Shown here: in pieces, positions 33,781 to 42,722 of the stretch
How the letters are laid out: every line of letters starts with the position of its first letter
Numbering within the stretch: the first letter of the stretch is position 1
Assembly (NCBI GenBank): GCA_034370385.1
Contig: JAXMKZ010000041.1
Location: 1-64,000 of the forward strand
Source: Coriobacteriia bacterium
GTDB lineage: Bacteria; Actinomycetota; Coriobacteriia; Anaerosomatales; PHET01
DNA length: 64,000 nt
Direction: 5' to 3'
The notes under the pieces: model-generated
Databases searched by the model: none
Told to the model about the DNA's origin: nothing
The model's input: the letters and a program-made list of their open reading frames with translations, nothing else
Translations under genes and position numbers: made by a program

Positions 33781-36522
33781 TTAACGGACGCGGAAGTACC
33801 GTGAGGCACTCACGCTCGAGATGTGCGTCGCATCGCTATGGCTGGCCTGAATACGGTATAGGCCGGCTGGCAGCGACAACCGTGCACGGAAAGTGAGACC
33901 GGACTTCACTCTGACAGTGCGATAGAGGCGGTAGGTCGATCCGATCTTCTTGTAGACGCGGAAGTACACGTAGGACTGGTGCGCAGGAGCCAGTGTTGCG
34001 TACGCGTAGAACGGCCTGCTTGCCCGCTGAGTCGCCACTGAGCGCAGGTTGATCTTCGCCTTCACCCTGAGCGAGTACTCCGGCGACGTGGCCTGCGCCA
34101 GCGCCCCAGCGCCGAGGAAAGCGATGCGCAGTCTCAGGTTGCGAGTCGGGTTGAAGTACAGGCGGTAGGTGCCGTCAGCGGCGGTGACAGCGGTGGCACC
34201 CGTGTACGGGACCCACGTCGCGTCTTTGAGGTACTCGACTCGTACCTGAACCCCCGCCGTCGACAGGGTGGGTGCCGTCAGGGTGCCCACCACTGCGGCA
34301 CGGGTCCCGATGGTGAGGCTGGACGTAGCGCGTCGCGTGAGCGTCGGCTGCTCTGTGACAACCGCGTTCACCGTCTCCGTCGCGGTGTTGCCGGCCTTGT
34401 CCGAGGCGACGAAATCCACGGTCGACGTGCCCGGGGTCGTGACAGACACGGTGGTACCCGTCGTCAATACGCCGCCGTTGACGCGGTAGCGCGTCCAGTC
34501 GATACCCGAGGTGGCGTCAGACGGTGATGCGCTGGCGGTAGCGGTACCCGCAGCGCTCTGGCCTACAGCGCCCACAACCGGACTCGTGCGGTCGACGCGA
34601 ATCGTAGCCGTCTTCGTCGCCTCGGTGTTCGCGGGCCAAGCGGTGTCGACCGACCAGTACTCCAGGGTCGTCGTACCATCAGTCGAGAACGTAAGCGGCG
34701 CCGTGTAAGTCAGCGTGGAGCCGCCATTCAAGCGGTAGTGAGTGGATGCTACGGCGGTACCTGTGTCGACCGCGCTGAGCGTGACGGTGACCGGCGTCGT
34801 GCTCCAGCCAGCCGGGATCGTCGCTGCGGTCGTCACAGGCGGAACCGTGTCGGAGGAGACGACAGCGAACGTGAGCGTACCGGTCGCCGAGTTGCCGACC
34901 ACGTCGGACGCGATCCAGCTCGCCGAGTATGTTCCCGGCGCCGAGATGGCGCGGGTCGCGGTGAAGCTGGGGCCGGGCACCGTCACGGTGGTACCGGGCG
35001 TCGGATTGAGGCGGTACTGCAGGCCCGACACGCCGCGGCCAGCGTCGGTCGCCGAGATCTGGAACACGGCGTTCGCGGTGTTGGTTCCGGTCAGCGTGGC
35101 CACAACGGACGGCCCTGCGGTGTCGGCGACGACGGAGAACGCCTGTGAGCCCTCGCGGACGTTGCCGGCGTTGTCTTCAGTCAGCCAGAAGAGGGTGTGT
35201 GCGCCGACCGTGGTCACCGTCGAGGTGATGGTCGTCGCGGCGCTGGCGGTGACCGTCGCGGTGCGCGCGGCACCGGTGAGGATGCTGTACTGGATATTCT
35301 TGACGCCCGAGCCCAGCGCGCCATCGGTGGCGACGAGGCTGAAGCTGGTGGCGCTCGTGTTGCCGTTGTTTGTGGCGGTGAGCGCCGGAGCGATGGTATC
35401 GATGCGGGAAGCTACGGTCGTGGAGCGCGCGCTGACGTTCGAGGAAGCGTCGACCGCTCGGATCTCGTAGTTGTACACGTCGCCGTCCGAGGTGGCGGCA
35501 TCCGTGTAGGACGTCCCGGTCTGACTGGTGACAAGCGACTTCACCGGCGTGGACTTCGCGCCCGCGAGGGCATCCTTCCACTTGTAGACCAGGTACCGGA
35601 CGGCACTGCTCGCGTCGGAGGATGCCGTCCAGTTCACGGTGATGTCGGTCTTGGATGGCGCGGCGGTCGGCGCGCCCGGTCGCGTCGGCGCCACCATGTC
35701 AGCCGCGCCCATCGCGATATCGACGTCGGCGACAGCCGCCGTGTAGCTCGAGATGGCGCGCGTCCGGTTGACCAGCACATTCATCGGCAAGCTCATCGGC
35801 GCTGCAAGCCGATACTCGGGCAAGGTGCCTGCCGGACCCCACGCCTCACCATCGACGACTCCATCGGAGTCGGAGTCGATGAGGTTGGGCTCGGTCTTTG
35901 ACAGCGAGTAAACGGTCGCCGTCGCGGCTTCGGCGGTGAGCTCGGCGCGCTTGTCTGCCGCGAAGCCCGTGGTCACGGCGTTGTGCACGAATGCGCCGTT
36001 GGTATCCATGTCGAGCACCGTCATCGGCGCAAGCGAACTCGTAGAGATGTCCGACGGAGTCGCGACCTCCTGCAAGAGCACCTGCAGCGAATACGCGCCA
36101 GACTCGCGCTCATCGCCGAACTTCGCCCAGACCCAGCCTGCGTCGCCGCCGGAGATCAGGCCCGTCGAGCTAGCGGTGATGGTGGGCAGCTCGCTCCAGT
36201 CGGCGTCGATGCCCGCCCAAGCCTTGGTCACGCCGTTCCACGTGAACCCGCGGTTCGTGGCGGCGGCGTCGGTTCCGTTCTTCAAGAAACGCGCACGTGC
36301 GCGGTATACACCGTTTGGCGTCAGCGTCGTCGGTGTGGTGCTAGCGACGATGCGAAACGCGATCGGCGTGTGGTCGTTCGCCACGTAGCTCCCGTTGTCG
36401 GTCTGGAACGCGACGGGAGCAGTGACTGCGATTGCCGGTTGTGCCGCGAACGCCGGAAGCGCCAATGCCAGCGCCAGCGACGCGCGCACCACTCGCGCAA
36501 ACGTCCTACTGAGTAACTTCAT
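33781..36522 (-). CDS. Large exported Ig/FN3-repeat protein
   Basis: A 913-aa protein read from ATG 36522 after AAAGGG, with a signal peptide ending near QPAIA. The N-terminal domain carries NDHTPIAFRIV and NRGFTWNGVTKAWAG, matching the neighbouring 671-aa protein. An FN3 domain (about 285-380) is followed by several Ig-like repeats of the OmpL47 type (YRLNGGSTLTYTAPLTFS, DGTTTLEYWSVD). The C-terminal 95 residues end in SRYFRVR, the module shared with three other exported proteins. It is probably a surface adhesin or wall-associated protein. Confidence 0.8.
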   Translation of the reverse strand: MKLLSRTFARVVRASLALALALPAFAAQPAIAVTAPVAFQTDNGSYVANDHTPIAFRIVASTTPTTLTPNGVYRARARFLKNGTDAAATNRGFTWNGVTKAWAGIDADWSELPTITASSTGLISGGDAGWVWAKFGDERESGAYSLQVLLQEVATPSDISTSSLAPMTVLDMDTNGAFVHNAVTTGFAADKRAELTAEAATATVYSLSKTEPNLIDSDSDGVVDGEAWGPAGTLPEYRLAAPMSLPMNVLVNRTRAISSYTAAVADVDIAMGAADMVAPTRPGAPTAAPSKTDITVNWTASSDASSAVRYLVYKWKDALAGAKSTPVKSLVTSQTGTSYTDAATSDGDVYNYEIRAVDASSNVSARSTTVASRIDTIAPALTATNNGNTSATSFSLVATDGALGSGVKNIQYSILTGAARTATVTASAATTITSTVTTVGAHTLFWLTEDNAGNVREGSQAFSVVADTAGPSVVATLTGTNTANAVFQISATDAGRGVSGLQYRLNPTPGTTVTVPGPSFTATRAISAPGTYSASWIASDVVGNSATGTLTFAVVSSDTVPPVTTAATIPAGWSTTPVTVTLSAVDTGTAVASTHYRLNGGSTLTYTAPLTFSTDGTTTLEYWSVDTAWPANTEATKTATIRVDRTSPVVGAVGQSAAGTATASASPSDATSGIDWTRYRVNGGVLTTGTTVSVTTPGTSTVDFVASDKAGNTATETVNAVVTEQPTLTRRATSSLTIGTRAAVVGTLTAPTLSTAGVQVRVEYLKDATWVPYTGATAVTAADGTYRLYFNPTRNLRLRIAFLGAGALAQATSPEYSLRVKAKINLRSVATQRASRPFYAYATLAPAHQSYVYFRVYKKIGSTYRLYRTVRVKSGLTFRARLSLPAGLYRIQASHSDATHISSVSASRYFRVR

Positions 36523-36556
36523 GTGCGTTGCCCTTTCTGTGCCGTCGGTCATCGAA

Positions 36557-37549
36557 TCAGACGGCGACGAGGGTCTCGTCGCCGGTAGAAGCCGAGTCAT
36601 ATCCGCTGAGTCCCGCCACAATCCGCTTGAACGGTCGGGTGTGCATCCTAGTCAGGAGACGCGAAACCTCCTCGGATTCATACACTTCTTTGGTCATAAC
36701 AAGGTCGTAGCGCTCACGAAAGAGCGGAACGAAGTCGAGGTCGTGATGCTCGGCGGCGACCGCTACGCATACAGCGGCATCCGCGCGACCGGCGGCGATC
36801 AGCGCGGCTGCGGCGTCGTGCGTGTCGACCTGCACGTCGTAGCCCACGAGCGACTGGGGCTTCAGGCCGAGCGTCGTCAGCTCGCGATCCAGCCAGATTC
36901 GTGTGCCGGAGCCTCTGTTCCGGTTGACGAATCGCGCGCGCTTCTCGACGACGTCTTCGAGCGTGTGCAGCGACAGCCGGTTGCCCCTCGCGACGATGAG
37001 GCCTTGCTCGCGATGCGCGACGGTCACAACCGCGATGTCGCGGTCCGGGAAGAAGTGGCGCACGTACGGCACGTTGTACTCGCCCGTATCGACGTCCAGA
37101 AGGTGGCATCCGGCAATATCGGCGAGTCCCTGTCGCAGCCCGACGAGCCCGTCGAGGCTGCCGGTCACCGCCGTTGACAGGTGGACGCGGTCGTCAAGGC
37201 CGGCGGCGAGTGCTTCGACCGCGAAATCGTCGCTCACCATCGCGAGGATGCGCGAACGGTCGCCGACCCCGGGCCTGACAAGCAGCGAAACGGTGAACGC
37301 GGACGCCGTCGCGCCATAGAACTTCTCCGTGTAGTTGCGTGTGGTGCGCTCCTCGGTCAGCCGAATCAACCCGACCGACTCGAGGGCTTTGACGTGGTGG
37401 CGAACCCACGCAGGGTGCTGACCCATGGCGATGCCCAGGGACGATATGGTGCTAGGCGCTTCGAGAATGCGCCGCAGAATCTCGAATCGATGTGGTTCCG
37501 CGAGCGTATGGAGGGTTTCGAGTCGGTCGATGCTCGCGAGCCGTTGCAT
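36557..37549 (-). CDS. Regulator with ArsR-like HTH and molybdate/tungstate-type binding domain
   Basis: A 330-aa protein starting at ATG 37549 after a GGAG site. Residues about 1-75 are a winged helix (EPHRFEILRRILEAP, WVRHHVKALESVGLIRLTEE). The rest is a periplasmic-binding-protein-like sensor domain (RFVNRNRGSGTRIWLDREL, GRADAAVCVAVAAEHHDLDF), the type fused to molybdate or tungstate regulators. It is 34 nt upstream of the large surface protein, so it may head the long cluster that ends with mop. A Mo/W ligand is inferred from family and context. Confidence 0.8.
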   Translation of the reverse strand: MQRLASIDRLETLHTLAEPHRFEILRRILEAPSTISSLGIAMGQHPAWVRHHVKALESVGLIRLTEERTTRNYTEKFYGATASAFTVSLLVRPGVGDRSRILAMVSDDFAVEALAAGLDDRVHLSTAVTGSLDGLVGLRQGLADIAGCHLLDVDTGEYNVPYVRHFFPDRDIAVVTVAHREQGLIVARGNRLSLHTLEDVVEKRARFVNRNRGSGTRIWLDRELTTLGLKPQSLVGYDVQVDTHDAAAALIAAGRADAAVCVAVAAEHHDLDFVPLFRERYDLVMTKEVYESEEVSRLLTRMHTRPFKRIVAGLSGYDSASTGDETLVAV

Positions 37550-37719
37550 ATGCCGTCTCCGTCGAGGATGGGTCGCGTCACGGCGTGCCGGTACGCCCGC
37601 GCCCTATCCTAGGGGTTCGTTTAGCGTATTCCCTCCTGACGGAAGGCACAACCCACGGGAATCGGCGTGTGACAGCGATCCCGGACTCCATTGTTCGCCT
37701 TGTCAGGTTCCGCGCGCCC

Positions 37720-37758
37720 GTTCACCACTCCCACCTCGCACGTTCACTACACGTTCAC
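37720..37758. promoter_or_regulatory. GTTCA direct-repeat array before the polyferredoxin gene
   Basis: GTTCAC copies start at 37720, 37742 and 37753, so the steps are 22 and 11 nt, on one face of the helix. The same spacing occurs at 39043-39080. Tandem 11-nt repeats are the usual target of OmpR-family regulators, and one is encoded at 39872. Confidence 0.6.
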
Positions 37759-37830
37759 ATCCAGCCCATACGGTGGGGGGCATGAGACGAGCCTCGCACG
37801 GCGGGGCCAGTGGCGAAAGGGATCGCAGAC

Positions 37831-39030
37831 ATGGCAATGGAGAGAACCGACCGCGCTGCCCGTGAGCGCTCGCGCATCGTCCGGTGGGCGATACTCGGCG
37901 CGGTACTACTGGGAATGACGGTCATCACCATCGCGCACCAGCGCACCAACGTCGGCAAGCCCCCTGGCGTAGACGCGCTCTGCCCCTTCGGCGGGCTGGA
38001 GACCTTGTTCACGTTCATCACGACGGGCAGTTTCATCAAGCGGACCGCCGCGAGCGCGTTGGTGCTGTTCGTCGGTACGATAGGCATGGCACTCGTCTAT
38101 CGTCGCTCGTTCTGCGGACAGCTGTGTCCGCTGGGTGCACTGCAGGGCATCTTCGGCGCCATCGGCGGGAAGCTGTTCAAGCGTCGACTGGCGATTCCAT
38201 CAGTGTTGGACAGGCCCGGCCGCTACCTCAAGTACGTAGTGCTCGCTGTTTTCACGGTGTGGACCTGGCAGGCGGCGGAGCTCGTCATGCGCCCCTATGA
38301 CCCGTGGGCCGCTTACGCGCACCTGACGTCACCGGAGCTCATGCTCGAGTTCGGTATCGGCACTGCCGTACTCGTCGTGTCGTTGGTTGGCTCGCTCGTC
38401 TACGAACGCTTCTTCTGCAAGTACCTGTGCCCGACGGGCGCGATGCTGGGGCTGCTGTCGAAAGTCAGCATATTCCGGATCAAGCGCGACGCCGATGCGT
38501 GCATCGACTGTGGTGCGTGTGATCAGGCCTGCCCGATGAACATCGCTGTCGCGACCGCTGACGAGGTTCGCTCCTCGGAGTGCATCTCGTGCAACGAATG
38601 CGTCAACTCCTGTCCCGCAGCCGGTGCCCTTGAGGTCAAGGCCCCCAGCGGGCGCTCAATGTCTCCCCTCGCCCTGACCGTGATCGTCGTCGCGCTTCTC
38701 TTCAGCCTTGTCGGAGTGGCGACAGCAGCGGGCCAGTTCCAGTGGCGCATGCCGACTCTCGGTGAGGCGATAGAGCAGCATGGCGGCGCCAAGGGCTTCG
38801 GTGAGTCAACGGACGCAGCGCCCGGCGGCTTCGATACGACCCTCATCAAGGGCTACATGTCCATCGCGGAGATCTCCGAGGCTACGGGGATTCCGGCGGC
38901 GGAGTTCACCGCGACGTTCGGCGTTCCCGCTGAGGCCTTGAGCCAGCCCATGAAGGACATCAAGGATACCTACGGTTTCTCGCCCGAGGACGTTCGGGCA
39001 TGGGTGGACGAGCGGCTCGCGGCGCCGTAG
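37831..39030 (+). CDS. NapH/MauN-type membrane polyferredoxin
   Basis: A 399-aa protein read from ATG 37831 (AAAGGG upstream; a GTG at 37810 would add seven residues). It has about five membrane helices, two CxxxCP motifs of the NapH type (FCGQLCPLGA, FCKYLCPTGA), and two 4Fe-4S clusters in CIDCGACDQACP and CISCNECVNSCP. The C-terminal extension after the last helix has GYMSIAEISEATGIP, seen in other anaerobe redox proteins. It probably passes electrons between the quinone pool and an exported reductase. The GTTCA repeats upstream suggest control by the neighbouring two-component system. Confidence 0.9.
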   Translation: MAMERTDRAARERSRIVRWAILGAVLLGMTVITIAHQRTNVGKPPGVDALCPFGGLETLFTFITTGSFIKRTAASALVLFVGTIGMALVYRRSFCGQLCPLGALQGIFGAIGGKLFKRRLAIPSVLDRPGRYLKYVVLAVFTVWTWQAAELVMRPYDPWAAYAHLTSPELMLEFGIGTAVLVVSLVGSLVYERFFCKYLCPTGAMLGLLSKVSIFRIKRDADACIDCGACDQACPMNIAVATADEVRSSECISCNECVNSCPAAGALEVKAPSGRSMSPLALTVIVVALLFSLVGVATAAGQFQWRMPTLGEAIEQHGGAKGFGESTDAAPGGFDTTLIKGYMSIAEISEATGIPAAEFTATFGVPAEALSQPMKDIKDTYGFSPEDVRAWVDERLAAP

Positions 39031-39042
39031 ACGGCTGCAAAG

Positions 39043-39080
39043 GTTCACTGACCGCGCGTCTGACGTTCATAACCCGTTCA
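39043..39080. promoter_or_regulatory. GTTCA direct-repeat array before the small exported protein gene
   Basis: GTTCA copies start at 39043, 39065 and 39076, again spaced 22 and 11 nt, ending 59 nt before the ATG at 39140. The extended units (GTTCATAACCC, GTTCAAACCCG) match those at 37720-37758. Confidence 0.6.
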
Positions 39081-39139
39081 AACCCGAAGCGTAGATTCAA
39101 CTTGTACGCTAGGTCCCGCAGTATTGAGAGGAGAGCACG

Positions 39140-39733
39140 ATGAAGATGAGAAGGGTAGCGGCGCTCATGGCCGCAGCGCTCGTGGTCGGCGTGGTTGCCG
39201 GCAACGTGGCAACAGGCGTGGCGGCTCCGACCGCCGACACGACGACCGGCACGGTCACCGGGCTGGGCCTGCACCTCGGCGCGGTCGTCCGTGACGCCGG
39301 CGGCCGTATCGCCGACGTGGTCGCAGGCCTCACCGGCCTTTCCGCCGAAGAGGTTCACGACCAGCGTGAAGCCGGCGCCTCGTTCTCGGCTATCGCCAAG
39401 AGCAAGGGTGTCGACTCCACGGCGGTCGTCGCCAAGGCACTGAAGATCCGCACCGAGGTTCTGGAGAAGAAGGTCGCCGACGGCACCATCACCCAGGACC
39501 AGGCCGATGCGGCCGTCACCCGCATGACGACGCGCGTCACTGAGCGCGTCGAGGCGACCGGTGAGCCGGTACGCGGCGGCATGGGCGGCGGTCAGGGTGC
39601 TCGCGACGGCTCGGGCGCCGATGGCGGTCAGGGCAAGCGCGATGGTTCGGGCGCCGGTGGCGGCAAGGGTCAGGGCGCTGGCGGCGGCCGCAACGGCGGC
39701 ACGTGCACCCAGACGCCGGCGGACACCCAGTAA
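39140..39733 (+). CDS. Exported YckD/DUF2680-like protein with Gly-rich tail
   Basis: A 197-aa protein starting at ATG 39140 after GAGAGGAGA. It has a signal peptide (to about residue 29), then two helical segments of the DUF2680-like pattern: LTGLSAEEVHDQREAGASFS and VLEKKVADGTITQDQADAAV. The last 50 residues are mostly Gly, Gln, Asp and Ser (GGQGARDGSGADGG repeats) and end near a single cysteine. Its function is unknown. It shares the GTTCA repeat arrangement with the polyferredoxin gene, so both probably answer to the same signal. Confidence 0.75.
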   Translation: MKMRRVAALMAAALVVGVVAGNVATGVAAPTADTTTGTVTGLGLHLGAVVRDAGGRIADVVAGLTGLSAEEVHDQREAGASFSAIAKSKGVDSTAVVAKALKIRTEVLEKKVADGTITQDQADAAVTRMTTRVTERVEATGEPVRGGMGGGQGARDGSGADGGQGKRDGSGAGGGKGQGAGGGRNGGTCTQTPADTQ

Positions 39734-39756
39734 GGTCCGCGCGGCTGAAGGAAATG

Positions 39757-39787
39757 AGGGGCGGGACTCTTCGTGGGTCCCGCCCCT
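39757..39787 (+). terminator. Terminator before the two-component operon
   Basis: A perfect 11-bp stem AGGGGCGGGAC (39757-39767) pairs with 39777-39787 and is followed by TT. It separates the small exported protein gene from the response regulator. Confidence 0.75.
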
Positions 39788-39871
39788 TGCATGTACTGAG
39801 GTAAGGTCATGGCGGCGCGAATCGCCCGTCGTGGGATACTGCGAGGGAGACGCCCGTTGAGCGGAGAAGCC

Positions 39872-40546
39872 ATGCCCACCGTCCTCGTGGTGGATGACAA
39901 CGAGAAGATCGTCGAGGTGCTCGCTGAGTACCTAGCGGCTGCGGGCTACTCGACGCTGACCGCGCACGACGGACCGACGGCGCTTGAGCGGTTCGCTGCG
40001 AAGCGCCCGGACCTCGCACTGCTCGACATCATGCTGCCCGGTATCGATGGCATCGAGCTCACGAGGCGCTTCCAGGCCGAAGGGGTCCCCGTGATCCTCG
40101 TGACGGCAAAGGGCGACGAGGTCGATCGACTGGTCGGACTCGAGATCGGCGCGGACGACTACATCGTGAAGCCTTTCTCGCCGCGCGAGGTGGTTGCGCG
40201 CGTGAAAGCGGTTCTGCGCCGCTGCACGCGCAGCGCCGAAGCAGGGTCGCCGGTGACCGTGGGGGATCTGGCCATCGACCCGGAGCGCCGCTCGGTGGGT
40301 GTTGCAGGCGAGTCGGTGGAGCTCACGCGCACCGAGTTCGACATCCTGTTGACGCTGGCAGCTCATCCGGGGCGCGTCTACACACGGCTCCAGCTCATGG
40401 AGGCCGCGAGCGGCGACGCGTTTGAGGGCTACGAGCGCACGATAGACGCGCACGTGAAGAACATCCGCAAGAAGCTCGGCGACGATCCCAAGAAGCCGCG
40501 CTACATTCGCACCGTCTTCGGCGTCGGCTACAAGCTGGAGGCGTGA
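39872..40546 (+). CDS. OmpR-family response regulator
   Basis: A 224-aa regulator read from ATG 39872 after GCGGAG. The receiver domain has the acidic pair in VVDDN, the phospho-acceptor aspartate in LALLDIMLPG, threonine in VTAK and lysine in IVKPFSPRE. The C-terminal winged helix (about 130-224) ends with the OmpR hallmark YIRTVFGVGYKLEA. It overlaps the kinase start region. It is the likely binder of the GTTCA direct repeats upstream of the two preceding genes. Confidence 0.95.
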   Translation: MPTVLVVDDNEKIVEVLAEYLAAAGYSTLTAHDGPTALERFAAKRPDLALLDIMLPGIDGIELTRRFQAEGVPVILVTAKGDEVDRLVGLEIGADDYIVKPFSPREVVARVKAVLRRCTRSAEAGSPVTVGDLAIDPERRSVGVAGESVELTRTEFDILLTLAAHPGRVYTRLQLMEAASGDAFEGYERTIDAHVKNIRKKLGDDPKKPRYIRTVFGVGYKLEA

Positions 40547-40551
40547 TCTCG

Positions 40552-41670
40552 ATGCGGCGGCTCTCTCTCAGGGCGCAGGTCTTTCTTTCCATCTTGAGCG
40601 TCTCGCTCGTGTCGGCGGGCATCGTCGGACTTGCCGCGCGCACATCGCTCATAACAGCTTTTGAGAACTATCTGTCGTCTCTGCCCGCGGCGTCGGGGAC
40701 CGGTGGCGGGCGCCGCATGGGTCGCTTGATTCTGTCCGGTGCCGAGCAGGCATTCGTCTCCGGAGTCGATCGCAGCGTCTTGATAGCCTCTCTGGTCGCC
40801 ATCGGAGTCTCGGTGGTCGTCGCCTTGGCGCTTGCCGCATACCTTGCCCGACCGATCGTGCGCTTAGAGGACGCGGCGCACGGCCTGGCCGGGGGAGATC
40901 TTGACCGACGTGTCGATGTGGATGGCCCGGCTGAGGTGGCGGCGCTCGGCGAGGCATTCAACGTGATGGCCGATTCGCTCGCGCGTGCCGAAGAACTCCG
41001 GCGGCGCATGACCGCCGACGTCGCCCATGAGTTGCGCAACCCGCTCGCCGCTGCGCGGGCTCAGGCCGAGGGCATGGTCGACGGGGTCTTGGCGCGTGAC
41101 GATGCGCGTCTGGCCTCGCTCGTCGAGGATCTTGCTCACCTGTCAGCGCTGATCGACGATCTGCAGGAACTGGCCGTGGCCGAGGCGGGGCATCTGGGCT
41201 ACGACATGCGCGGAATCGACCTTGCGGTGCTTGTGGGCCGCGAGTCTGAGCGCGCCGAGGCACTGCTGAGCGAAGGCGTCACGCTAGCCCCGTACCAAGG
41301 GCCGAACGCGCCGACCATCGTCTTGGCCGACGAACGCCGAATTGCACAAGTCATGCGCAACCTGCTGTCGAATGCCGCGCGCCACACAGAGGTCGGGACG
41401 GTCGGGGTGAGCCTCGCCATCGAAGCGGGGCGAGCGGTCGTGAGCGTCATCGACACGGGGCGCGGTATCGACTCCGAGGATCTGGCCCACGTGTTCGAGC
41501 GCTTCTACCGGGCCGATGCGGCGCGGGCCTCCGACACCGGCGGAGCGGGGCTCGGACTGGCCATCTCGCGCACGATCATCATCGACCACGGTGGGGAGGT
41601 CTTCGCCCGCAGCACGCCCGGCGAGGGCACGACCGTCGGCTTCTCGCTACCCGTGCACGCAGAAGCCTGA
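40552..41670 (+). CDS. Sensor histidine kinase
   Basis: A 372-aa kinase (ATG 40552, with GGAGG 10 nt upstream; GTG 40543 is possible). TM1 lies near residues 8-28 and TM2 near 72-95, with a short extracytoplasmic loop between them containing GTGGGRRMGR. HAMP follows, then HisKA with the phospho-histidine in DVAHELRNPLAAARAQ and HATPase with LSNAARH, DTGRGI and GAGLGLAIS. The small sensor loop suggests sensing of a membrane or ionic signal. It pairs with the response regulator just upstream. Confidence 0.94.
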   Translation: MRRLSLRAQVFLSILSVSLVSAGIVGLAARTSLITAFENYLSSLPAASGTGGGRRMGRLILSGAEQAFVSGVDRSVLIASLVAIGVSVVVALALAAYLARPIVRLEDAAHGLAGGDLDRRVDVDGPAEVAALGEAFNVMADSLARAEELRRRMTADVAHELRNPLAAARAQAEGMVDGVLARDDARLASLVEDLAHLSALIDDLQELAVAEAGHLGYDMRGIDLAVLVGRESERAEALLSEGVTLAPYQGPNAPTIVLADERRIAQVMRNLLSNAARHTEVGTVGVSLAIEAGRAVVSVIDTGRGIDSEDLAHVFERFYRADAARASDTGGAGLGLAISRTIIIDHGGEVFARSTPGEGTTVGFSLPVHAEA

Positions 41671-41688
41671 GGCCGACCCGTCGGCCAC

Positions 41689-42639
41689 TCAGCCGTTGAA
41701 GAGCACCAGCATGTAGGCGGTGTAGGCTGCGAGAAACGCCACGCCGGTGATGCGCCCGATGCGGCCACGCCAGATGAGGAACGGTACGAGCGCTACAGAG
41801 ACGGCCACCATCACCCAGACATCGACCGAAGCCATCTGCTCGGCGATCGAGATGGGGCGGATGACGGCGGTCAGTCCGAGGATCCCCAGGATGTTGAAGA
41901 TGTTGCTGCCGACGACGTTGCCCACCGCGACGTCGGAGTGCTTGCGAACCGCCGCCACCACGCTCGTGGCCAGCTCCGGAAGCGAGGTGCCCACGGCGAC
42001 GAGCGACAGGCCGATGACCGCCTCAGACACACCGAAGGTGCGCGCGATCTCGGTAGAGCCGATGATCAGGAACCGGGAGCCGATGATGAGCGCGCCCAGC
42101 CCGCCCAGCAGGTAGCCGACCCCCACCCACATGGAGCGCGGTCCCTCGATCTCGGCGGCTTCGTGCTCGTGGAGTTCGGCTGCGGGCGACTCCGGGTTCT
42201 TGAGCTCAGTTCGGTACGAGAGGACCACGTACAGCGCGACGCCCATCAGCAGCACGACGCCGGTCGTGCGTCCAAGCTCGCCCGACTGGGCCACCAACGC
42301 CAGACCGATTGCGGATGCGAGCATCACGGTCGTATCGCGCCTCAGGCTGGACGGACGAATCACGATGGGCGTGATCAGCGCGGCAACGCCCAGCACCCCC
42401 AGGATGTTGAAGATGTTGCTGCCGACGACGTTACCGACCGCGATGTCAGAGGAGCCTTGGAGTGCCGCACTCATGCTGACGACCAATTCGGGAGCGGACG
42501 TGCACCCGGCAACCACCGTCATGCCTATGAGGAGCGGTGACAGGCCGAACCGCTTCGAGACCGCTACGGCACCCCGGACAAGGAACTCGCCGCCGCCGAA
42601 GAGGAGGACGAAACCGCTGAGCGCGTAGACGTAGGTCAT
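41689..42639 (-). CDS. Calcium/cation antiporter (CaCA, YrbG type)
   Basis: A 316-aa protein with about ten membrane helices in two homologous halves. Each half carries the alpha-repeat: CTSAPELVVSMSAALQG with VGNVVGSNIFNILG, then GTSLPELATSVVAAVR with VGNVVGSNIFNILG. The glutamates in the two repeats bind calcium. It exchanges cations (calcium or sodium for protons). ATG 42639 follows AAAAGGACC. The acidic loop near residue 155 contains HEHEAAE. Confidence 0.94.
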   Translation of the reverse strand: MTYVYALSGFVLLFGGGEFLVRGAVAVSKRFGLSPLLIGMTVVAGCTSAPELVVSMSAALQGSSDIAVGNVVGSNIFNILGVLGVAALITPIVIRPSSLRRDTTVMLASAIGLALVAQSGELGRTTGVVLLMGVALYVVLSYRTELKNPESPAAELHEHEAAEIEGPRSMWVGVGYLLGGLGALIIGSRFLIIGSTEIARTFGVSEAVIGLSLVAVGTSLPELATSVVAAVRKHSDVAVGNVVGSNIFNILGILGLTAVIRPISIAEQMASVDVWVMVAVSVALVPFLIWRGRIGRITGVAFLAAYTAYMLVLFNG

Positions 42640-42722
42640 GTCGGTCCTTTTCGTGAGGAGAGCCGGGCGCAGAGGGGTATTGTACCTGTGTTGGGTCGTT
42701 TCGCAGCAGGGGGGAGATCGCG

